Below, piece by piece: positions 1-11,475 of a stretch of 64,000 bases of DNA (its first letter is position 1; every line of letters begins with the position of its first letter). This DNA is from Nemertoderma westbladi (Eukaryota; Xenacoelomorpha; Nemertodermatida; Nemertodermatidae), in contig JAUCBJ010002174.1 of NCBI GenBank assembly GCA_032718475.1, forward strand, positions 1-64,000. Direction: 5' to 3'. Under the pieces are notes generated by a model, which was not told the origin of the DNA, made no database searches, and was given only the letters and a program-made list of their open reading frames with translations. The position numbers and the translations under genes were made by a program.

Positions 1-3000
1 CATATTATCTTCATATATATATATTTTTATGTTATTATTATTATCATATATATATTTACATACAGTCTACCTAACCATACAACGTACTCTAACTACTAAC
101 CTTGTGAGTTATAAGGAGATCGTTAGATTGCAAGGCTATCATGGTGCAGGTAACAACATAGACTGGCCCGGCTAGATGTAACAACATTATAGCCAATAAC
201 AAGACCTTAATGGAGGTTCGCAGACCAATGAGGTCGCCGCAGGGTTGAGATTCGGATGAGCTCGGCCTATTAGCCAAACGCCCCAAAGTATGGTTAATCA
301 TATCCTTGCTAGTTCGACCCCTAGCCATGTCGTACTGGTATTACAAAACAAGAAATACGACACATTTAAGTAATAATATATGTTTGGTCATAACATTTTA
401 TGGAGTTTTGACCGTCAACAGGTAAATGAACATATGACCTACGTCGTACATAATATTTAATACTGTATATAAAATTTCAAGTGTTTTTTTCACCACGCAA
501 AGTGTTTTGCAAGTTGAATACAATTATTTACGCAAATTATATTTCCCTCAATGACGAAATTGACTTACAGAAACGCCCAACTGTGTACTGTGTACCAACG
601 TGGTAGATTCACAATGTCCTGCGATTAGCTTTATATATGAATCCCAAAATAATCACAAAGGTAAGGTAAAGGCCGTAGGATTCTTGGTACCTGATTGGTC
701 AATCGCGTTACTTTGGCCGCCAGTAGTAATCTTAGCAGGAATAGATTTACTTTCTCTCAATTGTGATGACGTCATCGAATCTTCATGTTGTTTTTCCCCA
801 CTTTAAAATCATATTAACATAGGCCTAGTGCATTATTCCATCACAAACTATTGGAGACATCTATTCCGTCCAGCAGGTCACCAACACATTCCAGCGGGAG
901 ATCTTTCGTCCCTTACGGATTCCAAATCTGTAAAAATAATATATTAAATGAAATTGGTATTTGTATTCTAAAATTTCCCTTAATTGAGATATTATTTTAA
1001 TTGGTAGCTCTGTAAGGAATATCATCGTTAATTACTACTATTACATAGTTTGTTGGAGAGAGTGCTGTAGCCTTTATACTGTTCTGTCCTATGTTCTGAG
1101 TTAATCCTACATAATATATACTAATTCAACAACTAAACTATACGTTAAGGATCACTTATTTTGTGGCTCGCCCCACATTAAATTGCTAAAATTTCCATTT
1201 CTTTGGGTAATTGAACCACATTTCGCTCACTCATTCTCATCAGCATGCTCAGTATGTTAGTAATGTGTGTTGGATGTAGATCTCAATTGATTTTTTTTAG
1301 CTTTTCTATACAATTCCATTAGTTGTTCAGCGCATTATATCTCGGGGGGTACATAATATAAACACATATAACGCAGTAGGACATTTATATATACTGTGCG
1401 CGTACATATCTCTATGTGCAATACAAACTTGTAATACTTTTTCCGTTTAGCAGGGAATTTATTTAAAGAATTACATCATATTCTATATAAAATATCGGAG
1501 CGCGAATTTTTGTTCCTAAAGTTGAAAAATAATGTGAATTTGTTCCACTTGACAGCGACCATCACGGAATAATATTTTACATTTTTAAAACACTACTCTT
1601 CCGCAATTTTACACCCAATTTGTAAGTTTTTGGTATCAAATGAGAGCTATTGGTGTGCGCAAAAATAAAATTCAAGCAGTTTTTTAGTTTTGCAATTGTT
1701 CATCTGTTACAATATTTTCCATGAAAAGTATGAAGCAAAAATTCTGCTCGAATTTTTTCACGTAATCGGCCATGCATATCCAAAAATGTCATCCAAAAAA
1801 AAGGTTACCACTTCTGAAAATAAGCATAACAAAGGAGAAAAATCTTAAAAATCCAATTTATTTAACAAAGGAGAAGCATTTTTAAGTCAAATATTGGCTC
1901 TGGCCGCTAAGGGGCTTCAAAAATTAATTTTTTTTTTAAATATTACAATTCAATATAGTTCACCCAAAATGTATCTTAACAGTGCAGTGAACATTTCAAA
2001 GTGTTGACCAGTAAGCCAGTACCCCCCCCCCCCCCCCTTATGACACAGAACTAAGCCCAGATCTGTGTAAAATGATCCATACTCTAATTAAGTACACTAA
2101 TTTATTGGCATGTCAATGAATTATTTGTGAATAAAGATTGCCCATTTGGACACAAACATTTATGAGGAACAAACCAAACAAACCAATTTAGATGCAACAC
2201 AAAAAATTGACATTCTGGTAAATGTAGGTTTATATCTAACGTCACAGAAATAAGCAATGTTTAGCAGTATATAAATTAAATTGGCAACAAATAAAATAGT
2301 TGTGTTTTGCCTCAGCGGTCCAGTAGAATGTTTCTGAAAGGTGGTAACCTAATTGTTCGGCAGATTTGGTGCTTATTACATGGCACATAGTGCCGCATCA
2401 TCATGAGTTTGTTGCTGGAGATGAGCGAGAACGTTGGAGGCCACAAGCGAGACTAGGTGTTCAGTCGAGTCAGAAAACCCAGTAGGCCTAACCCAAATAC
2501 AAAACAATGAAGAATTTACTGACAATGGGCTAGCAGTACAGGTTAGCATAGTCCTTTGTACTCAGGTGATTAATTCAAATCGTTACCGGTACCATGCACT
2601 GCATACACTAGTGTAGTGTACACTCACTGCACTACTGTGTAGCTGATTCTGATTGGTTGATTATAATGGTAGAAATTCCTTCGACCAATGAATCAAGACC
2701 AAGTGAATGGGAATCAAGACCGATATAAATAATTCAAGTGCGACAATAATAATTCAAGGGCGAGATAATTAAATCAAGTGCGGCATAAATATATTCAAAA
2801 TCGACATAAATAAATCAAGACCGACATATAAATAAATCAAGAGGGACATAAATAAGTTCACGGCCGATGTAAATAAATTCAAGACCGACATAATTAATCA
2901 AGAATAAAAATACCATATGTATGCCATAGTGGTAGGGCTAATTCCCGTTGGGTCATGGGTTTACTATATAAGCGCCTACAGGGTATACAATGACGCAAGA

Positions 3001-3531
3001 CTTGGTTTATAGCTTGTCTGGGTTTGTTGAAACAAAACTTGAAAACAATATAAGGCAGGATAGTGAAATAAATAGTTCAACACATGTAGGGAATTACAAT
3101 TACCATGAAATAAAATAAGGGTGCTAATTTTCATTCATTGTAAAGGGTACAAATTTACAATTGAACATAGAAAAAGTTTATTGGCAATAAAACAAAAAAT
3201 AAGCAAAAGGTAATAATACAATTGTTGCGCGGGTGTAGCCTACATGAATTTAAAACATTTTTCTGTGGTATTGTCAAATAATTTACAAAATAATAAATAG
3301 TTTTAATAAATAGTTTTTGAGTTGTTCAGACAATAGTTGTTGAAATTTTCTCCACTACAAGAGGGAGCGACGAGCTACAGTAGCTACGCTATAGTCTCGA
3401 TTTTAAATTTCATTTAAAGTTTGTTAAATAAATGTGAATATGACGAAGCAGTAAACATATAGGAACAGCCGACCATTGAAAGAAAGTGAACGACTGATAC
3501 TGATTTCCTGTATTTGTCCTGATTCACAATA
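1..3531. other. gene-poor AT-rich flank
   Basis: No convincing coding exon is visible on either strand. The stretch holds a poly-C run at 2022-2037, a degenerate short tandem repeat at about 2700-2905 and one copy, in reverse, of a dispersed motif (TGTGGGGCGAGCCAC, around 1160-1178). Short ORFs at 89-328 (minus) and 600-806 (plus) lack recognisable domains and flanking splice signals. A candidate LINE C-terminus on the minus strand near 840-930 is too short to call. Confidence 0.5.
2700..2905. repeat. degenerate ~20-25 bp tandem repeat
   Basis: Roughly nine imperfect repetitions of a unit close to TTCAAGACCGACATAAATAA occur head to tail, with variable spacers. The array lies about 630 bp upstream of the single-exon gene at 3532. 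No function is implied. Confidence 0.7.
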
Positions 3532-4212
3532 ATGCTCATTATTGTTATTCTCTATGTTAAATTCAACTTGGCAGCTACCCAAATCGTCAACAACGCCACA
3601 TCCCAGAACTTCACGTGCAAAGAAGGTCGAGATTGGAAAATATTCTCGCCAAATGAAGAGTTGCAAAATCTATACCGAAGCAGAATAGATAAGTTTACGG
3701 CAAGCAATAGAGTTGAAAAGTTCGAGAGGGTGAGCGCCGAAGTTTGTGCTCTTTGTGGTGTTTTATCTGTGGTATTCACTGCCTATGATCACGAATACAA
3801 GGATCATGTAACATTTGAATTGGAAGAAAGTGGCTGCTACCCAGAAGACCGCCGTGGTTACTGTCTCCCAATGAGCGAAGATGGTTGTATTTATATGTGG
3901 ACGGTTGTCCTTCCCAATTCTGAACCAGATGATGACGAATACTCTAAAGATTTTACTATCAACATCTTTGGCTTCTTGTCCTATTACAAATACCTTCAGC
4001 TTACCCTCACAGTTACACACGAGACATGTCAGGGACAGTGTTGTGACACCGGTTTTTGCCCAGCTCCCGTATGGAAACACGACATCACTACAACCGGTCC
4101 CACAACCGAACACATACCAGTCACCACGGAAAATGGTTCAGCTAATATCAAACAAGTGCTAATGTGGCTGGTGGCTGGCGTCATTTCGGCTCTAACCCTC
4201 AGAGTGTTCTAG
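3532..4212 (+). CDS. putative secreted, GPI-anchored Cys-rich protein (unknown family)
   Basis: The ORF encodes 226 residues and opens at the first ATG after an in-frame stop at 3520-3522. The N-terminus (MLIIVILYVKFNLAATQ) is hydrophobic and looks like a signal peptide. The middle is an extracellular-type domain with ten cysteines, four of them clustered in ETCQGQCCDTGFC. There are three N-glycosylation sequons (NAT, NFT, NGS). A Thr/Pro-rich stalk (TTTGPTTEHIPVTTE) precedes a C-terminal hydrophobic run (VLMWLVAGVISALTLRVF) with no cytoplasmic tail, the usual layout of a GPI-attachment signal. An alternative is a type I membrane protein with a minimal tail. I do not recognise the family. It appears intronless here. 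It is the only long ORF in the window with no resemblance to a transposon protein, and it is convergent with the channel gene ending at 9289. Two AATAAA signals follow the stop. Confidence 0.6.
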   Translation: MLIIVILYVKFNLAATQIVNNATSQNFTCKEGRDWKIFSPNEELQNLYRSRIDKFTASNRVEKFERVSAEVCALCGVLSVVFTAYDHEYKDHVTFELEESGCYPEDRRGYCLPMSEDGCIYMWTVVLPNSEPDDDEYSKDFTINIFGFLSYYKYLQLTLTVTHETCQGQCCDTGFCPAPVWKHDITTTGPTTEHIPVTTENGSANIKQVLMWLVAGVISALTLRVF

Positions 4213-4302
4213 TACTTAGACGGTGATTAAAACAAAATAACTGTAGAATATTTATGGTGGCTGGATACTACAGTATTATATAATACTTAAAAAAGACTTT
4301 AA

Positions 4303-4368
4303 TGTCCGCATTTGCGGACAATAAAGTGATCATAATTAAACTTGGATTATATTAAATCCTGCAATAAA
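4303..4368 (+). promoter_or_regulatory. 3' UTR hairpin and poly(A) signals
   Basis: A perfect 8-bp stem (TGTCCGCA / TGCGGACA, 2-nt loop, 4303-4320) ends directly on an AATAAA hexamer (4320-4325). A second AATAAA at 4363-4368 precedes an A-rich run. Together they form a plausible 3' end for the gene at 3532-4212. The hairpin is not the histone type. Confidence 0.5.
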
Positions 4369-4374
4369 TAATAA

Positions 4375-5273
4375 AAAAAAATCATTCTTACTCCAAAAAA
4401 TTAATAACTGGCTCTGATGATTCACTTATTATTAATGAGCCATCGGAGATTGCAGACACCCTCAATACTCATTTCGCCACAAATTGGTGCAAACCTAGCA
4501 ATTAAAGTACTTGCTTCCGACCGCTAACCTCTACAAAGTACCTGCTTCCGACCGCTAACCTCTACAAAGTACCTGCTTCCGACCGCTAACCTCTACAAAG
4601 TACCTGCTTCCGACCGCTAACCTCTACAAAGTACCTGCTTCCGACCGCTTCCGACCGCTTCCGAAAGCTAACCTCTACAAAGTACCTGCTTCCGACCGCT
4701 TCCGACCGCTAACCTCTACAATACAAAAAACATTCAAATCCTAAATCTTTCGTTCTCACTGAAACCAGTCCAGTTGACGTTGAATACAGACTTTTACATC
4801 TCGATTCATCGTCTGCTTCTAACGACCCCTTTCCTACCAAACTCCTAATCATTGCTGCAAATACGTTATCCTTACATTTACACAGCTTAATCAATATAAT
4901 TAATATTCAACCGGAACCCACCCTAAATCTCTCAAAATTGCTAAAGTTATACCGTTGCTCAAAGGAGCAGACCCCACAAATCCTAATAACTATCCTCCCA
5001 TCTCACTGTTACCTGTACTAACAAAAGTCTTTGAGTCTATTATCAATTCTCAGCTTGTTTCATACCTTTCTAAACAGGAAATTTTCTTATATTTAATAAA
5101 TACGTACAGCAGCACAATGCTAGATTAGCAATTCTTGAAAATATATATAAAGCTTTGGACAATAAAACCTCAGTTTGTGCAGTCCACTAATCTTCCCACA
5201 ATAATTATTAATAATTCACCAATTTCCTATACAAACAGAAGTAACATTCTTGGTGTTTTAATTTACAAATATT
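4375..5273 (+). pseudogene. LINE-F: CR1/Jockey-like reverse transcriptase remnant
   Basis: Translation of the plus strand in shifting frames gives blocks typical of non-LTR retrotransposon RTs. One reads EIADTLNTHFA, a pre-RT block (about 4450-4480). Another reads AKVIPLLKGADPTNPNNY (about 4935-4990), followed by PISLLPVLTKVFESII. A third reads ALDNKTSVCAV (about 5150-5180), just before motif A. The next block (INNSPISYTN...LGVLI, 5200-5265) belongs far downstream in RT, so a large internal deletion is present. A 31-bp minisatellite is embedded at 4506-4722. No intact ORF remains. It lies immediately 3' of the poly(A) region of the 3532 gene. Confidence 0.75.
4506..4722 (+). repeat. 31-bp minisatellite
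   Basis: Five near-identical 31-bp units built on TACCTGCTTCCGACCGCTAA plus CCTCTACAAAG are followed by units in which the 10-bp block CTTCCGACCG is itself repeated two or three times. The array interrupts the LINE-F remnant. Confidence 0.9.
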
Positions 5274-5442
5274 TAATGCTTGTGCCGGCTTGTCGACAAA
5301 ATCGCGCTGCCACAACTCCTTATCACCCATGGCATTTGCTAGATCATCCGCATCTTCAAGACCAGTGTCCTTTAAGATGCATCTCAAGAAAGTCCTGGGC
5401 TGATCACCATGCTTATTCACTCCATGAGGCTGCCAAAGTTCA
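5274..5442 (-). pseudogene. LINE-A 3' fragment (antisense)
   Basis: The minus strand matches the C-terminal end of the full-length LINE at 56792-60560, including the NKHGDQPRTFLRCILKDTG block and a DFVDKPAQ end. It is a short 5'-truncated copy that abuts the LINE-F remnant. Point differences show that it is old. Confidence 0.85.
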
Positions 5443-6661
5443 CCTTTTAGTACACCGAAAAAACTACGGTATATCCAATGTGCAGTTTATTTCTGATGGG
5501 TCCCACTACTGTAGCAAGCAACGATTTCATAAACATGCTTTGTGGGGCGAGCGACGAAAGTAAGCGAGCTTAGCATACAGGTACCACTAACTCAATTGGT
5601 GTGTCTGTTGCTCTGTTGTTCTGTTGCTCTGTCGTATCTCGATAAAATTTATCCAAACTTGGTACATATGTAGTCTGGCAAAAGTTTAGAAATTTTCCAA
5701 GTTGAATTTGCGTTGGGTCTTCGTGCAGCATCTGTGTAACTGTCTTGCAGTTATAATAAATTTATCTATCCAAAAATTATTAGGCGCCACCGCCTCCGTC
5801 TGTCGTAGCGTAGTTGGCGACCTCCACTTTTGGTATCGCTACTGCGCTAGCGCTATGGGCTAACTGGATTAACCGTTGAGCGAGACCCGAGGACTGAAGA
5901 ATGCATTGAATTTTTTGAGTAGTTTGACTGTGGACTTCTATGACATCGATGCCAAGCTGCCAATGCAAAAGTTTTTTTTAAAGTAGAAGTTTGGTTAAAT
6001 TTTCTTAATTATTTATTTAAATTTCTTAAGTACTGATTTGGGATAGAATTGCTCAATTTTAATCTGTATCTAATAACTGACCCTTGTCCTACGCGATGGC
6101 CCCACGAACCACCTAAATTATCTCTTTTCGACTCTCTTTCACATTCCTGCACCAGTGGAAAACTATACTAGCTTTGCTACAGCTGACCACTAAACTGGCC
6201 GCACCCAACACCCCACGGCTACGGTATATTATCATTATCATCCACATTCACTAATAAATACTACTAATCAATCTTAACCCTTTTGGTACCATGGCACATA
6301 CGTCTGTTCCATGGATAGAGCGCCATGACACACACGTCTGTTCCATGACATTTATTCGATTTCTAAGAAGGGAAAATGTTGCTGGAGTCTTAAGTGCATG
6401 CTTCTATATGTTAGCGGTACATTTCAGCTTGTATCTACTGTAATTTAACTACCGGTAGGCCTACTGCAGACCTGCTTACAAACTGCCAGACTGCAGAAAT
6501 AAGGTAAACCTTGTTGTTAGTTTGCAAATTGTTTCAAATTGGACACGTTAAAACAGAGGTCAATTGTAAGCTCTCTTATTGGCTGATGCCTGTTAAATTC
6601 TTTCAGTTTCTATTGTTTCTTTTTTTATGTGAATTTCTCCGTCATTAGGACTCATTAGGAC
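5443..6661. other. non-coding stretch with dispersed repeat motif
   Basis: No supported gene is visible. It contains a forward copy of the dispersed GTGGGGCGAGC.ACGAA motif (5538-5556) and a short CTGTTGCTCTGTTGTT microsatellite (about 5600-5636). An ORF at 5780-5968 (minus) shows no family features. Confidence 0.5.
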
Positions 6662-6801
6662 CCACCAGTTCACAGTCATACGGTACTGCAGTTATTGAAT
6701 GAATAATCCTAGAACTCTATTACTGCTGGACTGTAGTTCCACCAGTTCACAGTCATACGGTACTGCAGTTATTGAATGAATAATCCTAGAACTCTATTAC
6801 T
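6662..6801. repeat. tandem duplication, 77-bp period
   Basis: The block starting CCACCAGTTCACAGTCATAC occurs at 6662 and again at 6739, with about 62 nearly identical bases in each copy. It is a simple recent duplication in non-coding DNA. Confidence 0.85.
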
Positions 6802-7254
6802 TTGAATTTCCCTCTCACCAAAGTTCAACACTAATATTATATTAATATAATTGTCCATTACACGACACCCCTTATGAGAAGTGGAGCGTTATACTTATTA
6901 AAATGACAGTATTGTAGTTCAGAAGCGAATCGAATTGATGAAGCAATAACGAGTACATATCTTTTCGCGGGTAAAAATGCCGGTTTGGTGTGATCAATAG
7001 ACAGTTTCTGTTCCACTCCTTTGAACGATACCTTTACAGTTTTTTTTATCTTGTTCTAGAATTTGACAAGGTCCTGTATATCGATCGCTGAGACTTGATT
7101 TGAGTCTATCATTACGGATCCAGATGTGTGTTGTTTCTTTCATTGAGGACGGTATGTATGCTGGAGAGTTATGGTTTCTTGTTGGTATGGAAAATGTGTT
7201 GATGGTTTTAAATAAATTCTACATGTATTCGGGTAATTTAATTATTTCAGATTG

Positions 7255-7409
7255 ACTAGTAGGAATAAAGAATTGTCGAGGTAGATCAATGGTCCCACCA
7301 TACACCATTTGTGACGGACTAAATTACATACCCCCATCACAAATGTCCATCACAAATGGTGTATGGTGGGATCATTGATCTACCTCAACAATTCTTTATT
7401 CCTACTAGT
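7255..7409. repeat. 60-bp inverted repeat
   Basis: The left arm (7255-7314) begins ACTAGTAGGAATAAAGAATT. The right arm (7350-7409) is its reverse complement with only a few mismatches. The arms enclose a 35-nt spacer and could extrude as a cruciform. The right arm abuts the gag-like remnant at 7410-7894, so the structure may come from a rearranged retroelement end. Confidence 0.85.
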
Positions 7410-7894
7410 TACTTTATAGTTTCGAAGGAGTCAGTCACCTGGGCGCCGCTATCAAATATAATATTAGTTGGTAGACTACGGAGGAGTCTATTCTTCATCA
7501 CAGACTCCGAGGAACCGTCTAGGATCTGTTCGATCTGGTCGAACCAAACCCAAGTGTCTTTCTCGTAAAACTGTGGGAGTTTCACAGTTTGCCCTGGTGG
7601 CGGCATTGCCGAAAAGTGAGTTCCAGTCGTGGTGGGATTAAGTGTAGTCATTGCCTGTTGTATATGGTTGTACGCAAGTTGGACTGCATTGCGGTTTTCC
7701 GTTTTCAGCGCATCAATAATATCGGCTTTTGTTCCTGGCATTCCAGTGAAGTTTGGATCGCCGTTGTGCAGGATTTGTAGGATGTACTCCAGGGTGCTCT
7801 TGTTGAGGTTGTGTAGGTCTACAGGCATGATTTGGTTTGGTTGGGTTTCGCGAATATTGGAATTGCTCTGACAGTCCATCGTCTGTGTCACCAA
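7410..7894 (-). pseudogene. Ty3/gypsy-like gag remnant
   Basis: The minus-strand ORF of 161 residues contains TVKLPQFYEKDTWVWFDQIE, close to the KLPxFWxxDPxxWFxQxE block at the start of gypsy-type Gag proteins. The preceding ~100 residues are polar, as in such Gags. It ends soon after an FDSGAQVTDSF block. That block could be a protease DSGA motif brought close by an internal deletion, or chance. No LTRs, PBS or pol were found around it. Confidence 0.5.
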
Positions 7895-9283
7895 TTGTAA
7901 TAGTTTTTATTAAACATTATATAGAATACAGAATTTTACGGTGCTCAGGATGTGGGAGCCATCCTGAAGAGTCGAGTCGAGGAACTATTGCACTACCAGC
8001 CCGCAGCCCTTACAACTCGAAATTCTCCAGGAAAACGTCGAAAAAGGCACTGGAAGAACTGAAAAATAATACGGACCTTTTTGCGCGTATTTTGAACACT
8101 GTGCACTTCGCAGCAGTGCGCGCCGCAAACGGAGGTCACACACGATATTAAATATAGTGCATTAAAATTGTATTGAAATAAGATAAGGTATAATTCGGGG
8201 GGGGGGGGGGTGGGTGGTGGGGGGCAAAGTATTTCGTTACACCCAGTACATACTAAGCCCACACACCAACACACACATGGTTGAAGGAGGCAACATTTTA
8301 ATCGCGAACTTGTATATTAATTAAGTAACAATTTAAATTGATAAAATATCTTACAAGAATTCAAAGAATTCAAAACACAAAACACGTATACAACTATTAT
8401 TCACGAATCCAACTTACCACACAATTAAGGCATGTAAACAACCTCTTACTAAACAAATATAATTAATTGAATTGATATTGTCATATGCTAAAGTCTAAAG
8501 AGTTTTGAATCAGTCTAAAAATATTAATAATTATAGCTTTACTTAATTTCTGGAGACGAAGTACTCAAAACATTCTAAGTACCACAAAATAGTAAGCAAA
8601 TGAGACCGCCGATAGGTCGGCCTACCTTTCATGTAATCAGAAAGCCGTTGCTGCAGTCAGCTGATCAGTAAGGCAAACAACTGATCTGTAGGTTTAGCCT
8701 CACACAGATGGCTTTCTCGCGGGGCAGAGACAATGACGCGCAAAATGGCAATAGATTGAAGTGTGAGGGAGAACGTATAATAATATAATGCAAAGCGAAA
8801 CCTCATCTATATCTATCTATAAACGGCATTCTGTATTGTAGATATTGACTATGGTTATAAAAATGTTAATAGTTTCACCTTGATACTAACAAAGAGTTAA
8901 TGAGTACAGTAAATATATGTAGGCCTACTACCAGTACGTATAGTTTCCATTCCCGCCCCCACAAATTTAATTTCTTTTATTTAATATTCAGATATCAATA
9001 TTAAATCAAAATGATCAACTAAAGTACTGTATGTATATATACCCAAATGTTCTGCAACCCGACATGTAGTACGACTGGACAATATTGTGATATAAGTTAA
9101 ATAATGTTTTGAATAAGTCTAAGTAGAAACGTTTAAACTTTGCGTTTTTTGGGATTGTGTTATACTGCTGTACATAATTACATACCGGTTTAATTAAAGG
9201 GTTTAATCAACTAAATTTATAATTTACTTGCTTGACTAAATTTCGTAAAGCTATAATTATTATTACTCAAAAGGCAGCTATGA
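7895..9283. other. non-coding, 3' flank of the channel gene
   Basis: No supported gene is visible. It includes a long G run with a G-rich tail (about 8198-8225) and otherwise AT-rich DNA. Confidence 0.5.
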
Positions 9284-9288
9284 TTTAT

Positions 9289-9504
9289 TCAAAGTTCATC
9301 CTTAATGTAATTCTGATATTGTAAATTTGAAACTGACAATATTCCAGCCCAGTATATGATATTAAACAAAATAAATGCCATTGGTATGAAGGTCCTAGCC
9401 AACCTATCCAATCTCTGGTGTGGTTGTATGTTAGTAGCACACGTCTGGAGTTTATTCGAAATCCACCAGCGGAATTTCTTCCAGGCACTTGGTTCCTCAT
9501 CTTC
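9289..9504 (-). CDS. channel gene terminal exon: TM4 and C-terminus ending KDEL
   Basis: The exon follows an acceptor reading TATTTTGGTTTCAG and encodes 71 residues plus TGA. It starts EDEEPSAWKKFRWW (end of the TM3-TM4 loop). It then gives the hallmark pre-TM4 and TM4 block of GABA/glycine-type receptors, RLDRLARTFIP followed by MAFILFNIIYWAGIL. After TM4 comes a short tail finishing YIKDEL and then TGA. In this receptor family the C-terminus faces the lumen or cell exterior, so KDEL would be positioned to act as an ER-retrieval signal; that is inference. An AATAAA overlaps the stop region (9289-9284). Phase 0 at its 5' end matches the exon ending at 34823. Confidence 0.9.
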   Translation of the reverse strand, partial: EDEEPSAWKKFRWWISNKLQTCATNIQPHQRLDRLARTFIPMAFILFNIIYWAGILSVSNLQYQNYIKDEL

Positions 9505-9849
9505 CTGAAACCAAAATAATATAAATTTTGCGATAAGTTTCGGACGACGTTTATTCTGACCCTATATATGCATGCAGTTGCCGCGATGAGGTTAGTTATC
9601 AATAGATCATCTACATAATAATTAGAATTAGCCAGATATAAAAAGCAATAACCGTGGAACAATATAAGTGTGGTTGACTGGACAGAAAAGTAGATAATTA
9701 TAGACGTGTAGGGCAGTGTATGTGAGTGTGAGTTAAGCAAACAATTAATACTTTATAACATCAAATGACAGGTTGATGCTTTGGAAGAGTAATAAGGGGG
9801 ACATAGGATGATTTTATTGTAAATTGGGGCTTATCAATGTGCAATAATG

Positions 9850-11460
9850 GATTATGCAGCAGAAACAACTGGCCATGATGTTTTATGCAACGGGAGTTCT
9901 TCCTTTAATTCGGTGGCCCTGGTCCCTGGAAACTCGACAGAACTGGTTTGCCGATGACTCTGCTGCAGCAGGGAAACTCAAAGATATCTTGAAGTGGTTT
10001 CATCGGTTGAAGGAGGAAGGCCCATCCCTCGGATACTTCCCTGAACCATCCAAGAGCTACCTCGTGGTGTCACCAGCACATATCGAGGAGGCAAAGCGGA
10101 TCTTTTCGGGTCACTCCATCAATGTCATCATGGGGTACCGATTCCTCGGTGGTTTTCTGGGTCAGGCATCAGATAAGACAGCATTTGTGGGGTCCAAGGT
10201 CGCTGCTTGGGTCGACGCCCTCGAAAAACTGACTGGCTGCCGAATAGCGACAAGCTTCGTTTTTGGCCATGGCCTGCTCCCTGCAGAGGGAATGGGATTA
10301 CCTCCAGCATGTCACAACAGACTGCAGCCACGAGTTCCATATCCTTGAGGAAGCCATCACACAACATTTCCTTCTGGCAATACTCGGAGGCGAAATATCC
10401 ACCAAGGCACGCAGACTGTTCGCCCTATTCCCGCGCTCTGGTGGGTTGGGTCTGAGCAATCCAGTCGTAGAGGCTACTCCCTCCTTTAACACTTCCCAGG
10501 CAGAAAACTGCTACCTCAGTGAGGCCATCCTCGGTGAAGAAACATTCTCATTGGTGGATCACCTCGCTTGTCTGCAGGAGGCATGGAAACGGGGTGTGTG
10601 GAACAGTTGGCTGTGGAGGAGATCGAGTTGAAAGAGGTACATGAAGACATGCCTCAAGTACATCGCCATACCATGCAACGAGCCGCCGATTTACACACCA
10701 GTGGCTGAGTTTCCTGCCTCCCTTGTGCCGAGCATAACCTCGTCCTTTCCCCACAAGAGTTCCAGGATATGCTGGCCATCCTCTATGGTAGGCCCCTTGT
10801 CTCCTTTCCCAGCCAGTGCGATGATGCAGGGCCCCTTTCAATTTAAACCACGGTCTAAATTGTATGAAGGGGGCACTCATTATCCAACAGCACAACGAGC
10901 TCCAAGATGTTGTGGGTGACCTAGCAGCAATGGCATTCGGGACACGAAATGTCACTTGTGAGCCAGTCGTTCGGGAACAGCAGGGGGTCAATGGAGCTTC
11001 AGGTCTTCATTGCGACATGGACATTCAAGGGGCTTTCAACCCACAGAACCAGGCGTTGATCGACATCAGGTTGGTTAACCTTGACGCCGGGTCGTCCGGT
11101 AATTCTGAGGAAGATGACAATTCCGGGAGGGATGATGACTCAAAGTGTAAGGATATACTTATGCAGCTACAGGTGGGCAATTTTGGGTTTAGTCAAGTAC
11201 GACTGGGGAAAGATAAGATAAAGAACCTGAGTGCTATTCTGCTAACGCTTGGATCCAATGCTCCTAATCGAAAAGTAATCCTTGATGCTGGGTAGAAGCT
11301 CAAAGAAATAAACAGAGTGGAGAAGAACTATATCAAAGGAGATCCTCAATTCAATTCATCCTTCAATTCGCACTGAACACCGCTGTCTCCACGAAGTTGC
11401 AGCTTGCAGAAAGGCTCTGCCAGAGAACTTTAATAGCATTATTGAATACAACTACAAAAA
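9850..11460 (+). pseudogene. reverse transcriptase C-terminal remnant of an unusual retroelement family
   Basis: Several frames of the plus strand join into the C-terminal half of an RT. The block LAMMFYATGVLPLIR precedes the catalytic box WFADDSAAAGKL. Then come GYFPEPSKSYLV, a PLE-like segment (HILEEAITQHFLLAILGG), an RSGGLGL block, and LAILYGRPLVSFPSQCDDAG. The tail (HNELQDVVGDLAAMAF ... NQALIDIRLVN) resembles the nuclease-like C-terminal domain of RTs with a YADDA(S/T)AAGKL box that I recall from other invertebrate genomes. At least three frameshifts and a stop (10629-10631) show it is dead. I do not assign it to a named clade. It is followed by the hAT target site. Confidence 0.7.
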
Positions 11461-11475
11461 CAAGATGTAACAATA

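Noticed and set aside
840-930. Possible exon or LINE C-terminus on the minus strand (KDLPLECVGDLLDGIDVS after TTTTTACAG)
   Set aside because: It is too short, with a stop close upstream in the best frame, so it is not separable from chance.
4506-4722. CRISPR-like repeat arrays (also at 17216, 46130 and 44145)
   Set aside because: Units are directly adjacent or differ by slippage; there are no unique spacers and no cas genes, and the genome is eukaryotic.
9285-9740. 151-codon minus-strand ORF over the terminal channel exon
   Set aside because: It is in a different frame from the exon that matches TM4 and includes intron sequence; the spliced frame explains the conservation.
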